A DNA stretch of 64,000 nucleotides from Caballeronia novacaledonica (GCF_900258035.1 NZ_OGTP01000006.1:124001-188000); one strand, 5' to 3'; numbered from the stretch's first letter, positions 17,561 through 28,403 are shown. The notes: generated by a model from the letters alone, not told the origin. Numbers and translations are program-made.

Positions 17561-18457
17561 ATGGAAATTGGCCAATTCAAGACCGTCGCGCTCGTGGGGC
17601 GCACCAACACGCCAGGCATCGAGGCGCCGCTGAGATCGCTCGCCGGTCTTTTGGCGCAGCAAGGCTTCGAGGTCGTGTTCGAGGCGGGCACCGCGAAGGA
17701 CGTCGGCGTGACGGAGTTTCCGGCGCTTTCCATTGCGGAGATGGGCGCGCGCGCGGACGTCGCGATCGTGCTCGGCGGCGACGGCACCATGCTCGGCATC
17801 GGCCGGCAACTCGCGCCGTACAAGACGCCGCTCATCGGCGTGAATCATGGGCGGCTCGGCTTCATCACGGACATTCCGCTCAAGGCGATGCAGGAGATCA
17901 TCCCGCAGATGCTCGCCGGCCAGTTCGAGCGCGAGGAACGCAGCCTGCTCGAAGCGCGCATCATGCGCGACGACAAGCCGATCTATCACGCGCTGGCGTT
18001 CAACGACGTCGTGGTGAATCGCAGCGGCTTTTCCGGCATGGCGGAGCTGCGGGTGTCGGTGGACGGCCACTTCATGTACAACCAGCGCTCGGACGGCCTG
18101 ATCGTCGCGACGCCTACCGGTTCGACCGCTTACGCGCTGTCGTCGGCGGGGCCGATCCTTCATCCGCAATTGCAGGGCTTCGTGCTCGTGCCCATTGCGC
18201 CGCATTCGCTGTCGAACCGTCCGATTGTGCTGGCCGACGATTCGAAGGTGACCATTCAGATCATCGGCGGGCGGGACGTCAACGTGAATTTCGACATGCA
18301 GTCGTTCACGGCCGTCGAACTGAACGACGCGATCGAAGTGCGGCGCTCGAAGCATACGGTGCCGGTGCTGCATCCGGTCGGCTACAGCACGTACGCGACC
18401 TTGCGCAAGAAACTGCACTGGAACGAGCATCCGTCGCAGGACGCCTCGTCGCTCTGA
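17561..18457 (+). CDS. nadK: NAD kinase
   Basis: Phosphorylates NAD to NADP with ATP or polyphosphate in the cytoplasm. The 298-residue protein contains the diagnostic GGDGT (72-76), [12 protein letters not shown], the NAD-binding FNDVVV and [16 protein letters not shown] motifs. Length and motifs are normal for proteobacterial NadK. It is divergent from hrcA, as in many beta-proteobacteria, and recN follows after 34 bases on the same strand, so the two form a probable operon. Confidence 0.97.
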   Translation: MEIGQFKTVALVGRTNTPGIEAPLRSLAGLLAQQGFEVVFEAGTAKDVGVTEFPALSIAEMGARADVAIVLGGDGTMLGIGRQLAPYKTPLIGVNHGRLGFITDIPLKAMQEIIPQMLAGQFEREERSLLEARIMRDDKPIYHALAFNDVVVNRSGFSGMAELRVSVDGHFMYNQRSDGLIVATPTGSTAYALSSAGPILHPQLQGFVLVPIAPHSLSNRPIVLADDSKVTIQIIGGRDVNVNFDMQSFTAVELNDAIEVRRSKHTVPVLHPVGYSTYATLRKKLHWNEHPSQDASSL

Positions 18458-18491
18458 ACCCACTCTCGTATTCCCCTTCCCCGAAGCGTCC

Positions 18492-20144
18492 ATGCTCCGT
18501 CATCTTTCGATTCGAGATTTCGTCATCGTCGCCACGCTGGATATCGATTTCGATCCAGGTTTCACGGTCTTTTCGGGAGAAACCGGCGCGGGCAAGTCGA
18601 TCCTGATCGATGCCCTCGCACTCACGCTCGGCGCCCGCGGCGACGCGAGCGTCGTGCGCGCGGGCCAGTCGCGCGCGGACATCACCGCGGAATTCGGCAC
18701 GCATCCGCTCGTCGTGCAATGGCTGGACGAGCACGCGCTGTCGCAAGACGGCGACTCGGTGATGCTGCGCCGGGTGATCGATTCGGGCGGCCGCTCGCGC
18801 GCGTTCGTCAACGGCACGCCCGCGACGCTCGCGCAGCTTCGCGAAGTGGGCGAAATGCTCGTCGATATTCACGGACAGCACGCGCATCAGTTGCTGATGC
18901 GTCCCGACGCGCAACGCGAACTCTTCGACACGCACGCGCAGTTGCTCGACACCGCCGGCGCGGTGAATCGCGCTTGGCGCGCCATGCGTGACGCGCAGCA
19001 GGCCGTCGAGACCGCGCAAAACCGCGACCGCGAACTGCAACTGGAGCGCGAACGCCTCGCGTGGCAACTGAGCGAATTCGACAAACTCGCGCCGCAACCC
19101 GGCGAATGGGAAGAAGTGAGCGCGGAGCATCACCGGCTGTCGCATTCGGCGAGTCTCATCGACGGCGTGCAGGGCGCGCTCGGCGCACTCTCCGAATCCG
19201 ACGAAGCCATGATCTCGCAGCTCGGCGCGATCATCTCGAAGGTGCGCGGCCTCGCCGATATCGATCCCGCGCTGAACGACGTGCTCGCGTCGCTCGAACC
19301 GGCGGAGATTCAGTTGCAGGAGGCGTCGTATTCGCTGTCGCACTACGCGCAACGGCTCGAACTCGATCCCGACCGGCTCGCGCAAGTCGAAAGGCGCATG
19401 GATCAACTGCATTCGACGGCGCGCAAGTTCCGCCTTCAACCTGAAACGCTGCCCGAGGAACACGACGCGCGCCGCCGCCAGCTCGCCGAACTCGACGCCG
19501 CCGCCGATCTCGGCGCGCTGAACGCCGCCGCCGAAAAGGCGAAAGACGAATTTCTCGCGCAGGCCAAAGTGCTGTCGAAGGCGCGCACGAAGGCCGCGAA
19601 GCATCTTTCGAAAGCGGTCACGGAAGGCATGCAGGAATTGTCGATGGCGGGCGGCAGCTTCGAAGTCGCGCTCGTGCCGCTCGCGGAAGGCGGCGCGAAC
19701 GGGCTGGAGCAGATCGAGTTCCGCGTGGCCGGTCACGCGGGCGTCGCGTTGAGGCCGCTCGCGAAAGTCGCGTCGGGCGGCGAACTGGCGCGTATCAGCC
19801 TCGCGCTCGCCGTGATCGCGAGCACCGCGAGCCCGACGCCCACGCTCATCTTCGACGAAGTGGACACGGGCATCGGCGGCGGTGTCGCGGAAGTGGTCGG
19901 GCGCCTGTTGCATCAACTGGGCCGCGACCGTCAGGTGCTGTGCGTCACGCATTTGCCGCAGGTGGCCGCGCGCGGCGATCAGCATTTCCAGGTCGCGAAG
20001 TCTTCCGACGACGCCGGCGGCACCGTGAGCACGGTGACGCCGCTCGACAAGAGCAGGCGCATCGAGGAAGTGGCGCGCATGCTCGGTGGCCTCGAAATCA
20101 CCGCGACCACGCGCAAGCACGCGAAGGAAATGCTGGCGGCCTGA
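18492..20144 (+). CDS. recN: DNA repair protein RecN
   Basis: SMC-like ATPase of double-strand break repair. Walker A is GETGAGKS (29-36); the middle (~150-360) is a long coiled coil. The C-terminal half holds the ABC signature VASGGELARISLA and Walker B LIFDEVDTGIGG (~453-464), followed by CVTHLPQVAA. Length 550 is typical. Probably cotranscribed with nadK. Its stop is eight bases from the stop of the opposing glnE, with no terminator between. I see no obvious LexA box immediately upstream. Confidence 0.97.
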   Translation: MLRHLSIRDFVIVATLDIDFDPGFTVFSGETGAGKSILIDALALTLGARGDASVVRAGQSRADITAEFGTHPLVVQWLDEHALSQDGDSVMLRRVIDSGGRSRAFVNGTPATLAQLREVGEMLVDIHGQHAHQLLMRPDAQRELFDTHAQLLDTAGAVNRAWRAMRDAQQAVETAQNRDRELQLERERLAWQLSEFDKLAPQPGEWEEVSAEHHRLSHSASLIDGVQGALGALSESDEAMISQLGAIISKVRGLADIDPALNDVLASLEPAEIQLQEASYSLSHYAQRLELDPDRLAQVERRMDQLHSTARKFRLQPETLPEEHDARRRQLAELDAAADLGALNAAAEKAKDEFLAQAKVLSKARTKAAKHLSKAVTEGMQELSMAGGSFEVALVPLAEGGANGLEQIEFRVAGHAGVALRPLAKVASGGELARISLALAVIASTASPTPTLIFDEVDTGIGGGVAEVVGRLLHQLGRDRQVLCVTHLPQVAARGDQHFQVAKSSDDAGGTVSTVTPLDKSRRIEEVARMLGGLEITATTRKHAKEMLAA

Positions 20145-20152
20145 ACGCCGGC

Positions 20153-22945
20153 TCAGTCCGCCACGGAAAACACCCGGTCCCACAGCGCCGTCACCGCGTC
20201 GCGTTCGGCCTGAACCTCGGCCGGATCGACGCGCGCCTTCTCCATGCCGTCGAGCCGCAGCGTGTGCTGGAGCTTGCGGTAATGGCGGTACGCCGCGCCG
20301 ATCACATCGGCTTGCTCTTCGGCGATCAATCCGCTTTGCGCAGCGATCTTGAGCAGCGTGATGTTGCCCGCATTGCGCAGAAACGCGCGATGCTCGCGCG
20401 TATGCAGCAGCACCCAGTACTGCACGATGAACTCGATATCGACCATGCCGCCGCGATCGTGCTTCAGGTCGAACAGGTCGCTGCGATTCGGATGCCCGTC
20501 GGCGACGCGCTGGCGCATCGACGCGATCTCGCGCGCCAGCGCGGCCGCGTCGCGCTCCATGACGAGCACGTCGGCGCGAATCTGCTCGAACTCCGCACCG
20601 ATTTCGGCGTCGCCCGCACTGTAGCGCGCCCGCGAAAGCGCCTGATGCTCCCAGACCCACGCGGTGTTCGCCGCGTCGCCTTCGCGAATCTGATAGCGGC
20701 GAAACGAGGCGAGATCGGTCACGAGCAAGCCGGATTCGCCGTTCGGCCGCAGGCGCAAATCGACATCGAAGAGCGTGCCCGCGCCGGTCGCCGCCGTGAG
20801 CCACGTAATGAGACGGCGCGTGAACATCGCGTAGATGTCGGAGGCGGCGTCGTCGTCATCGTCGTAAAGGAAGATGAGATCGAGGTCCGACGCGTAGCCC
20901 AGTTCCTTGCCGCCCAGCTTCCCGTACGCGATGATCGAAAAGCGCGGCGTCTCGCGATGCCGCTTCGGGAACTGCTTCCACACGGTTCGCACGGTCACGT
21001 CGAGCACGGCGTCGGCAAGTTCGGAGAGACGGTCGCTCACGTGCTCGACGCTCAGATGGCCGGCGAGATCGATCAGCAGAATGCGGAACACTTCGGCCTG
21101 ATGCGCGTGACGCAGCAGATCCATCTGATGTTCGACGTCCTCGGCGGCGTCGAGCCGCGCGATCAGCGAACGCTTGAACTCGGACCAGTCGAAGGGGCTG
21201 GCGATGGCTTCGTCGTCGAGCAATTCGTCGAGCAGTTGCGGATGGCGGATCAGATAGCCCGCCGCCCAGCGCGAACCCGACAGCACCGACAGCACGCGCT
21301 CCAGCGCCGCCGGATATTCCGTCAGCAGCGCGAGATAGGCGCCGCGCTTGCCGATGGCTTCGAGCAGATCGAAAAGACGCACGATGATGTCGCCGCGCTT
21401 GCCCGCATCGGCCGACTGCACGGCTTCGAGCGCCCGTTGCGCGACGATGTCGAAACGCTCGCGGCTCTGCGACGGCAAGCCGGCATAACGCGCCGAATTC
21501 CACACGCCCGTCAGACGCGAAAGCACCGGCGCCGGGTCCGCGAAGCCGAGTTCCGCGAGGCCCGCGAAGAGTTCTTCCTGCGCGGAGTCGTCGGCGAGCG
21601 CGCTGCTCCAGATCCACGACGCAGCCGATTCCTCCGATACGCCGCAGCCGCCCTGCCCGCTCACCTTGTCGGCGAAAATCGCGTCGAACTGCTGCTCGAC
21701 CAGCTCGCGATGCGCGTCGAGCTTTTCCATCAGCGCGGCATAGTCCGCGAAGCCGAGCGACTTCGCGAGCAGCGCGCGTTCGTCGTCCGCCACGGGCATC
21801 GCGTGCGTCTGCGCGTCGTTGCGATATTGCAGCCGATGCTCCACCGTGCGCAGGAACAGATACGCGTCGGACAGCGCCTCGCACACGTTGGGCGCGAGCA
21901 GGCCGTTGGCGGCGGCGCGTTCGAGCACCGCGAGCGTCGGACGAATACGGAATTCCGCTGCCTGACCGCCGCGAATCAACTGAAATACCTGCGCGCTGAA
22001 CTCGATTTCGCGGATGCCGCCGCGACCGAGCTTGATGTCGTCGGCCTTGTCGGGACGCATCGACGCGCGCCGCCGCGCTTCCTGCCGAATCTGCTGATGC
22101 AGCGAGCGGATCGCCGCGATCACGCCGTAGTCGAGATAGCGCCGGTAGATGAACGGCGTCGCGATCGCTTCGAGCTGCTTCGCGAGGCGCTTCGCAGAGT
22201 CGCTTTGCGTCTCCGAAACGAGCCGCCCCTTGATCCACGCGTAACGCTCCCACTCGCGGCCCTGCACGTAGAAATATTCTTCGAGCATGCCGAGGCTGCA
22301 CACGAGCGGGCCGGAATCGCCGTTGGGCCGCAGCCGCATGTCGACGCGAAACACGTAGCCGTCCTGCGTGATTTCCGCGAGCGCGCCGATCAGACGTTTG
22401 CCGAGCCGTGTGAAGAATTCCTGCGTCGCGATTGCGGAGCGCGTGCCGCCCGAGGTTTCGCCATCCTCTTCATAGACGAAGATCAGATCGATATCCGACG
22501 ATGCGTTCAACTCGCGACCGCCGAGCTTGCCCATGCCGACGACGCCGAGCGTCTGGCGCTCGCCGTCCGGTCCGCGCGGCTCGCCGAAGAGCGCTTCGAG
22601 ATCCGCCGACAACACCGCGAGCGCGCGCTGCACGGTGACTTCGGCGAGATCGGTCATCGCGCCGGTGACTTCGGCGACGTCCGCCGCGCCGGCGAGATCA
22701 CGCTCCATCGCCGTGCAGAACACTTCCGTTCGCAGGCGCCGCAGCGCGGCCTTGAGCGCGGCTTCGTCGAGCACGCCGCTTTCGGTGCACGGCGTGCAGT
22801 GCGCATCGAGTCGCGCTTCGATCCATTCGCGCGTGATGCGCGAGTTCGCCCACTGCGCGACATTCGACGCCAGTTCGGGCCGCGCCGCATACGCGCGCGC
22901 CGCATAGTTGGAATAGTCGGAACTGAGAAGAGTGGCGTCGGTCAT
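20153..22945 (-). CDS. glnE: Bifunctional glutamine synthetase adenylyltransferase/adenylyl-removing enzyme
   Basis: Adds AMP to, and removes it from, glutamine synthetase in response to PII and glutamine, setting nitrogen assimilation. Two nucleotidyltransferase domains are visible. The N-terminal deadenylylase has SSDIDLIFVYEED (~146) and the C-terminal adenylylase has ASDLDLIFLYDDD (~684), but orientation by coding strand means the first named is nearer residue 1. Each is followed by a PII-uridylyltransferase-like helical region. Length 930 is normal. It is divergent from the YhdP-like gene, with a 182-base promoter region between. Confidence 0.96.
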   Translation of the reverse strand: MTDATLLSSDYSNYAARAYAARPELASNVAQWANSRITREWIEARLDAHCTPCTESGVLDEAALKAALRRLRTEVFCTAMERDLAGAADVAEVTGAMTDLAEVTVQRALAVLSADLEALFGEPRGPDGERQTLGVVGMGKLGGRELNASSDIDLIFVYEEDGETSGGTRSAIATQEFFTRLGKRLIGALAEITQDGYVFRVDMRLRPNGDSGPLVCSLGMLEEYFYVQGREWERYAWIKGRLVSETQSDSAKRLAKQLEAIATPFIYRRYLDYGVIAAIRSLHQQIRQEARRRASMRPDKADDIKLGRGGIREIEFSAQVFQLIRGGQAAEFRIRPTLAVLERAAANGLLAPNVCEALSDAYLFLRTVEHRLQYRNDAQTHAMPVADDERALLAKSLGFADYAALMEKLDAHRELVEQQFDAIFADKVSGQGGCGVSEESAASWIWSSALADDSAQEELFAGLAELGFADPAPVLSRLTGVWNSARYAGLPSQSRERFDIVAQRALEAVQSADAGKRGDIIVRLFDLLEAIGKRGAYLALLTEYPAALERVLSVLSGSRWAAGYLIRHPQLLDELLDDEAIASPFDWSEFKRSLIARLDAAEDVEHQMDLLRHAHQAEVFRILLIDLAGHLSVEHVSDRLSELADAVLDVTVRTVWKQFPKRHRETPRFSIIAYGKLGGKELGYASDLDLIFLYDDDDDAASDIYAMFTRRLITWLTAATGAGTLFDVDLRLRPNGESGLLVTDLASFRRYQIREGDAANTAWVWEHQALSRARYSAGDAEIGAEFEQIRADVLVMERDAAALAREIASMRQRVADGHPNRSDLFDLKHDRGGMVDIEFIVQYWVLLHTREHRAFLRNAGNITLLKIAAQSGLIAEEQADVIGAAYRHYRKLQHTLRLDGMEKARVDPAEVQAERDAVTALWDRVFSVAD

Positions 22946-23127
22946 GAAAGGTTGGGTTCGCTCATTGCTTCCGGTAAGACAAGGGCTTCACGCACTGCGC
23001 CGCGAGTCTTGCCGGGCGCGGCTTTGCAAGCATCCACGAGTGCACGGGCAGCGGCCGTCCCCGCGATGCCCGTGTTACATTTCAGCGTCAAACACGCAAA
23101 ACTACCATATCGCCCGACAGCAGCAGC

Positions 23128-26100
23128 ATGTCCGACAGCAGACGATCCGTCGACCCGACCGAAGTTGGACAAGCCCAGCCCAGCGGCAACGCCGAGCGCG
23201 TGCTTTCACGCGTCTTCAAATTCGTTCTCGTCATCGCGGCCATTGCGTATTTCGTGGTCGCGGGCCTGTATGTCGGCCTGCGCTACATCGTCATGCCGCA
23301 GGTCGATTCGTTCCGGCCGCGCATCGAGCAACTGGTCTCGTCGAAGATTCACGCGCAGTTGCATATCGGCAGGATTTCCGCGCGATGGTCGGGACTTTCG
23401 CCGACGATCGATCTGGACAATCTCAGCATCGACGCCGCCGATGGCTCGCCCGGTCTCGCCGTGCCGCACGCGAGCGCGAGCATCGCGTGGGCGTCGCTGC
23501 TGCATCTGCGGCCCAAGCTCGCCGATCTGACCGTCGACGGTCCCGACGTGATCATCGCGCGCAATGCGGAGGGCGCGCTGTCCGTCGCGGGCGTGCCGCT
23601 GCCCACGCACCGCACCGGCTCGAACGCGTTCACGACCTGGCTGCTCGGCCAGGATCACATTCTTCTGCGCGACGGCACGCTGCGCTGGCGCGACACGCAA
23701 CGCGCCGCGCCCGAGGTCGCGTTCAAGCGCCTGCATCTCGCGATCATCAACGACGGCACGCGCCATCGGCTCGCGCTCAAGGCGCCCGCCGACGGCGACG
23801 TGCTGCACGGGCCGCTCGACTTCCGCGCGGACTTCCGTCATCAGCCTTTCTCCGCGATGGGCGCGCCGGCCAACTGGAGCGGCCGCCTCTACATGTCGAC
23901 GGGGCCGGTCGATCTGCCGATGCTCGCGCGCTACGTGAAACTGCCGTTCCAGATGTACAGCGGGCGCATCAACAACGAGATCTGGCTGAACTTCGCCGGC
24001 GGCCAGTTGCAGAACGCGAGCGGCGAGCTGACCGGCTCGAGCATCGCGCTGCGGGTGCGCGCAACGCAGCCGCGTCTCGATCTGCCGATCGCGCGCTTCG
24101 GCTGGCGCATCGAGAAGAACGACACCGAGTACACGCTGAATCTGCGCGACCTTCATGCGGAACTCGGCCAAACGCCGCTCGATGACGGCACGCCGGTCGC
24201 GCGCCTGCTCGTGTCGCGCTCGCTGACGGGCACGTATCGTCCGCCGGGCGTCGGCAAGGGGCAACTGGTGCGGCTGACGGGCGATTCCGTCGATATCGGC
24301 ATCCTCGCTGAATTCGTGCGTGCGCTGCCGGTGCCGGCGAGAGTGCTCAACGAGCTCGTGCGCGTCAATCCGCGCGGCCAGGTGGCGAACTACACGATCT
24401 TCACCGAGCGCGCCGCGCCCAGGACCGAAGAAGAAGCGCAGCAGCAACGCAAGAAGGGCGACGCGCCGCTCTTGCACTACGCGTTCAAGGGCGATCTCCA
24501 GGGTCTCAGCATCCAGGCGCAGGAGCCGCCGCCCGGACTCACGATCAACAATCATCCGCGCGCGGGCATCCCGGGCGTCGAGAACCTCTGGGGCACGCTC
24601 GACGCGAACGAGAAGGAAGGCCGGATCGCGATCGACACGAAGAAAGTGGTCGTCATCATTCCCGGCGCGTTCGACGATCCCCGCCTCGCTTTCGACTCGC
24701 TGCAAGGCAACGCGCGCTGGACGGTCGCGGATGCCATCGCGCCGGGCGAATTGCGGCGCGCCTTCACGGTCCATGTCGAACGGCTGCACGTCAAGAACGC
24801 CGACGCCGAAGGCGAAGCCACCGCCGATTACTGGAACCAGGGCCACGGACGCGGCAATCTCGACCTGAAAGCGAAGGTCGCGCATCTGAAGGTGACGAGC
24901 CTCGTGCGCTATCTGCCGACGAGCCTGACCGAGCGCGTGCGCATCTATCTCGGCCACGCGCTGCAGGCGGGCGTCGCGAGAAACGGGACGATCGAAGTGC
25001 ACGGCGATCTCACGCGCTTCCCGTACAACAAGTTTCCGGACGCGGGCATCTTCCGCATCCACACGCCGTTCAGCGGCGGCAAGTTCGACCCGACGCCGTT
25101 TCCGCCGCGCAAGATGGCCAACGGCCTGCCGAACTTCTGGCCGGCGTTCGAGGGCATCGACGGCACGTTCACGCTCGCGCAGAACAAGCTCGGGTTCGAT
25201 ATCGACAAGGGACATTACCGCGGCGTGAAGGTCGCGAAAGTCACCGGACGTATCGACGATACGGGCAATCGCGAAACCCGGCTGTGGATCGACGGCAAGG
25301 CGCGCGGCCCGCTTTCCGACATGCTTCAATACGTCGACGACAGCTCGCTCGGCCTGATGGCGAAGCACGCGACGCGCAAGATCGACGCCAAAGGCGATGC
25401 CGTGCTCGCGCTCACGCTCGGCATTCCGCGCTATCGTCCGCCCGCGCCGTTGCCGCCGCTCAAGCCCGATTACAAAGGATCGCTCACCTTCGCGGACAAC
25501 CAGATCACGTACAGCAATCTGCCGCCGCTCACGCATCTGCGCGGCAAGGCCGACTTCGCCGCGAAGACCGTGACGCTCGACGGCCTGACCGCGCAACTGC
25601 TCGGCGGCGACGTCCGCGCGAAAGGCGGCGTGCAGCCCGACGGCAGCTATGTGTTCGACGTGAACGGGCGCATCGGCGCGGATGCCGCCACGCGCCTCGA
25701 CAGGCGGATCACGCCGCAGGTCGCGGAATTCATGAAGCGCATCAACGGCACCGCGACTTACGCGCTGCACGTGCACGGCGCGAAGAACGCGTTGCCGAAC
25801 GTGCAGGCGAAGTCGGATCTGACGGGCCTCGGCATCGATCTGCCCGCGCCGTTCGGCAAGCCGCAAGGCACGCCGATGCCCTTCTCCTTCACCTTCCAGC
25901 CCGCGCCGGGCGGCGCGCCGGATCTGCATGACGCGCAACTGAGCTTCGGTCCGGTCGCGGCGCATTACGTGCTGCAGCAGATCGGGCGCGCGCAGGTCAA
26001 GATCGATCCGCAAGACGCCGCCGAACCGATGAACATGCGCGCGCGCCTGAAAGTCGTGCGCGGCGCGATCGCGGTGAACAAGCCCGCCGATCTGCCCGCC

Positions 26101-27444
26101 GAAGGCGTCAGCGCAAACGTCGATCTGAACGAGCTCGATGCCGACGCATGGCGCAAGACCTTCGCCGAAATCAACGCCGCCAGCGCCACGACGGCGGAAG
26201 CGGCCGCCGCCGCGAACGCGCCGCGCCCGCCGATGAACGAGAACGTCAAACAGTTCATTCCGACCCGCGCCGACATCCACTTCACGACGCTCAAGCTGCT
26301 CGACCGGCGCTGGGACAACGTCGCGATCGGCGCGAGCGAGGCGGATCGCAAGTGGCAGGCGAACATCGCGTCGGATCAGGTGTCGGGCGATGTCGCCTGG
26401 ACGCCGGGCGCGACCAGGGACAGCCCCGGCACATTGCAGGCGCGCCTGGCGAGGGTCGTGATTCCGGAAAAGACAGGCACCGATACCGTCGGCCAGGTCA
26501 TGCGAAAGCCGCCGCGCAACATGCCGACGATCGATCTCATCGTGAACGAGCTCGTGTTTCGCGGCCACAGCCTCGGGCGGCTCGAAGTCGATGCGCACAA
26601 CGAAGTCGTCGCCGACGAGCCGATCTGGACGCTCGACAAGCTCGAACTCGTCAATCCCGACGCGACGCTCACCGCGAACGCGACGTGGCGCACGCTGCCG
26701 GGCGGCGTCAACAGGGCCGCGCAGCCGGACACCGCGCCCTCTTCCGACGCCGACGACGCCCTCCCGCGCCGCACGTCGCTCGATTTCAAGCTCGACGTGA
26801 AAAACGGCGGACAGTTGATCGACCGTTTCGGCGCGCCGCACGTCGTCAATTCGGGCAGCGGCACGGTCTCGGGCCACGCGGGCTGGAACGGCGGCCCGAC
26901 GGCCGTCGACGTGAACACGCTCGATGGCAACGTGAATGTCGATCTGCGTCACGGCCAGATCCTGCGTGCGCCGGGCGCGGCGAAATGGCTCGGCATCTTC
27001 AGCCTGCGCAGCCTCGCCAATCTTTTGACGCTGCATTTCGAGGATGTCGTCGGCAAGGGGCTGCCGTTCGAGAAGATCACGGGCAATGCGAAGATCGTCG
27101 ACGGCATCAGCCGAACGGACGACTTCCTGATGGTCACGTCGCCCGCGCGCGTGCAGATGCACGGCGTCGTCGATATGCCGAAGCAGACGCAGGATCTTCA
27201 GGTGAAGGTAATTCCGACGGTCGGCGCGGGCGCGGCGGCGATCGGCGCGGCGGTGATCAATCCGCTGCTCGGGCTCGGCGTGCTCGCGGCGGACATCGCG
27301 CTGTCGGCTTCGATCCAGAAAGCCTTCGCGCTCGACTATTCGATCACCGGCTCGTGGAGCAAACCCGTCGTTAAGCGGCTCAATGGCGATCAGGGTAAGA
27401 TCGAAACACCCGCCGCCGCCGTGGCCCCGTCCGCTGCCCGCTAA
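23128..27444 (+). CDS. yhdP: YhdP-family AsmA-like protein (DUF3971), giant envelope protein
   Basis: 1438 residues with one N-terminal membrane anchor (~30-55, FKFVLVIAAIAYFVVAGLYVG cut short here by its ends) and a long beta-rich periplasmic part. The C terminus has the AsmA-like block DGISRTDDFLMV...GVVDMPKQTQDLQVKVIP and a final hydrophobic stretch (~1375-1410). YhdP with TamB/YdbH forms bridge-like proteins thought to carry phospholipid to the outer membrane; this role is known for E. coli and inferred here. No ribosome binding site is clear before the ATG. The Nit gene follows after 67 bases. Confidence 0.9.
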   Translation: MSDSRRSVDPTEVGQAQPSGNAERVLSRVFKFVLVIAAIAYFVVAGLYVGLRYIVMPQVDSFRPRIEQLVSSKIHAQLHIGRISARWSGLSPTIDLDNLSIDAADGSPGLAVPHASASIAWASLLHLRPKLADLTVDGPDVIIARNAEGALSVAGVPLPTHRTGSNAFTTWLLGQDHILLRDGTLRWRDTQRAAPEVAFKRLHLAIINDGTRHRLALKAPADGDVLHGPLDFRADFRHQPFSAMGAPANWSGRLYMSTGPVDLPMLARYVKLPFQMYSGRINNEIWLNFAGGQLQNASGELTGSSIALRVRATQPRLDLPIARFGWRIEKNDTEYTLNLRDLHAELGQTPLDDGTPVARLLVSRSLTGTYRPPGVGKGQLVRLTGDSVDIGILAEFVRALPVPARVLNELVRVNPRGQVANYTIFTERAAPRTEEEAQQQRKKGDAPLLHYAFKGDLQGLSIQAQEPPPGLTINNHPRAGIPGVENLWGTLDANEKEGRIAIDTKKVVVIIPGAFDDPRLAFDSLQGNARWTVADAIAPGELRRAFTVHVERLHVKNADAEGEATADYWNQGHGRGNLDLKAKVAHLKVTSLVRYLPTSLTERVRIYLGHALQAGVARNGTIEVHGDLTRFPYNKFPDAGIFRIHTPFSGGKFDPTPFPPRKMANGLPNFWPAFEGIDGTFTLAQNKLGFDIDKGHYRGVKVAKVTGRIDDTGNRETRLWIDGKARGPLSDMLQYVDDSSLGLMAKHATRKIDAKGDAVLALTLGIPRYRPPAPLPPLKPDYKGSLTFADNQITYSNLPPLTHLRGKADFAAKTVTLDGLTAQLLGGDVRAKGGVQPDGSYVFDVNGRIGADAATRLDRRITPQVAEFMKRINGTATYALHVHGAKNALPNVQAKSDLTGLGIDLPAPFGKPQGTPMPFSFTFQPAPGGAPDLHDAQLSFGPVAAHYVLQQIGRAQVKIDPQDAAEPMNMRARLKVVRGAIAVNKPADLPAEGVSANVDLNELDADAWRKTFAEINAASATTAEAAAAANAPRPPMNENVKQFIPTRADIHFTTLKLLDRRWDNVAIGASEADRKWQANIASDQVSGDVAWTPGATRDSPGTLQARLARVVIPEKTGTDTVGQVMRKPPRNMPTIDLIVNELVFRGHSLGRLEVDAHNEVVADEPIWTLDKLELVNPDATLTANATWRTLPGGVNRAAQPDTAPSSDADDALPRRTSLDFKLDVKNGGQLIDRFGAPHVVNSGSGTVSGHAGWNGGPTAVDVNTLDGNVNVDLRHGQILRAPGAAKWLGIFSLRSLANLLTLHFEDVVGKGLPFEKITGNAKIVDGISRTDDFLMVTSPARVQMHGVVDMPKQTQDLQVKVIPTVGAGAAAIGAAVINPLLGLGVLAADIALSASIQKAFALDYSITGSWSKPVVKRLNGDQGKIETPAAAVAPSAAR

Positions 27445-27511
27445 AAACGGGCGTTGCGCGAGTTCCGGCGACGCCGTTTTCGTTCCCCTTTTTCTACCAG
27501 CGCAAAGAGAC

Positions 27512-28342
27512 ATGAGCGAAAGATCGAGCGAAAGCGCGGCCCCGTTTCAGGTCGCCGCGCTCCAGATGGTCAGCACGCCGGACCGGGACCGCAATCTCGC
27601 CGACGCCAGTCAACTCATCGCCGACGCCGCGCGCCGCGGTGCGCAGATGGTGCTCCTGCCCGAATATTTCTGTTACATGGGCTTCAAGGACACCGACAAA
27701 CTCGCGATCCGCGAAACGCCCGGCTCGGGTCCGATCCAGCAATTTCTGGCCGACGCGGCGCGTTCGCACGGCGTGTGGATCATCGGCGGAACGCTGCCGA
27801 TGCAATCACCCGAAGAGAACCGCGTGCTGAACACGACGCTCGTCTTCGATCCGAGCGGCACTCAGGTCGCGCGCTACGACAAGATTCATCTGTTCAATTT
27901 CGAGCGCGGCGAGGAATCGTACGACGAAGCGCGCACCATCTTCCCCGGCACCGAGGTCCGCACGTTCGACGCGCCGTTCGGCCGCGTGGGATTGTCGGTG
28001 TGCTACGACCTGCGTTTTCCGGAGCTATACCGGAAGCTCGGCGATTGCGCGCTGATGGTCGTGCCGTCCGCGTTCACCTACACGACCGGCCGCGCGCACT
28101 GGCAGACGCTGCTCAAGGCGCGCGCCGTCGAAAATCAATGCTATGTGCTCGCCGCGGCGCAGGGCGGCAATCACGAGAACGGACGCCGCACGTGGGGTCA
28201 CAGCATGCTGATCGATCCGTGGGGCGAAATCGTCGATATCCGGGACGAAGGCCCGGGCGTCGTGGCCGGCGGCATCGATCTGCAACGCATCGCGATCGTG
28301 CGGCAGAGCTTGCCGTCTTATCGGCATCGCGTGATCGGGTGA
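27512..28342 (+). CDS. Nit-type carbon-nitrogen hydrolase (deaminated glutathione amidase-like)
   Basis: 276-residue nitrilase-superfamily amidase with the Glu-Lys-Cys triad: E in LLPEYFCYMG, K in RYDKIHLFNF and C in SVCYDLRFPELYRKLG. The CYDLRFPE pattern is that of the Nit1/Nit branch, shown in bacteria and eukaryotes to hydrolyse deaminated glutathione, a metabolite-repair reaction. The ATG at 27512 matches where homology begins; earlier in-frame codons overlap yhdP. It lies between yhdP and tldD, an order common in Burkholderiales. A small GCGGG/CCCGC hairpin follows the stop. Confidence 0.88.
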   Translation: MSERSSESAAPFQVAALQMVSTPDRDRNLADASQLIADAARRGAQMVLLPEYFCYMGFKDTDKLAIRETPGSGPIQQFLADAARSHGVWIIGGTLPMQSPEENRVLNTTLVFDPSGTQVARYDKIHLFNFERGEESYDEARTIFPGTEVRTFDAPFGRVGLSVCYDLRFPELYRKLGDCALMVVPSAFTYTTGRAHWQTLLKARAVENQCYVLAAAQGGNHENGRRTWGHSMLIDPWGEIVDIRDEGPGVVAGGIDLQRIAIVRQSLPSYRHRVIG

Positions 28343-28403
28343 TCGCGCGGCTTGCTCACCGGATGACTTGAAGACGCGGGTTTTCCCCCGCACATGAACT
28401 GAC

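Noticed and set aside
20145-20152. Terminator between convergent recN and glnE
   Set aside because: Only eight bases separate the stops and no hairpin is visible.
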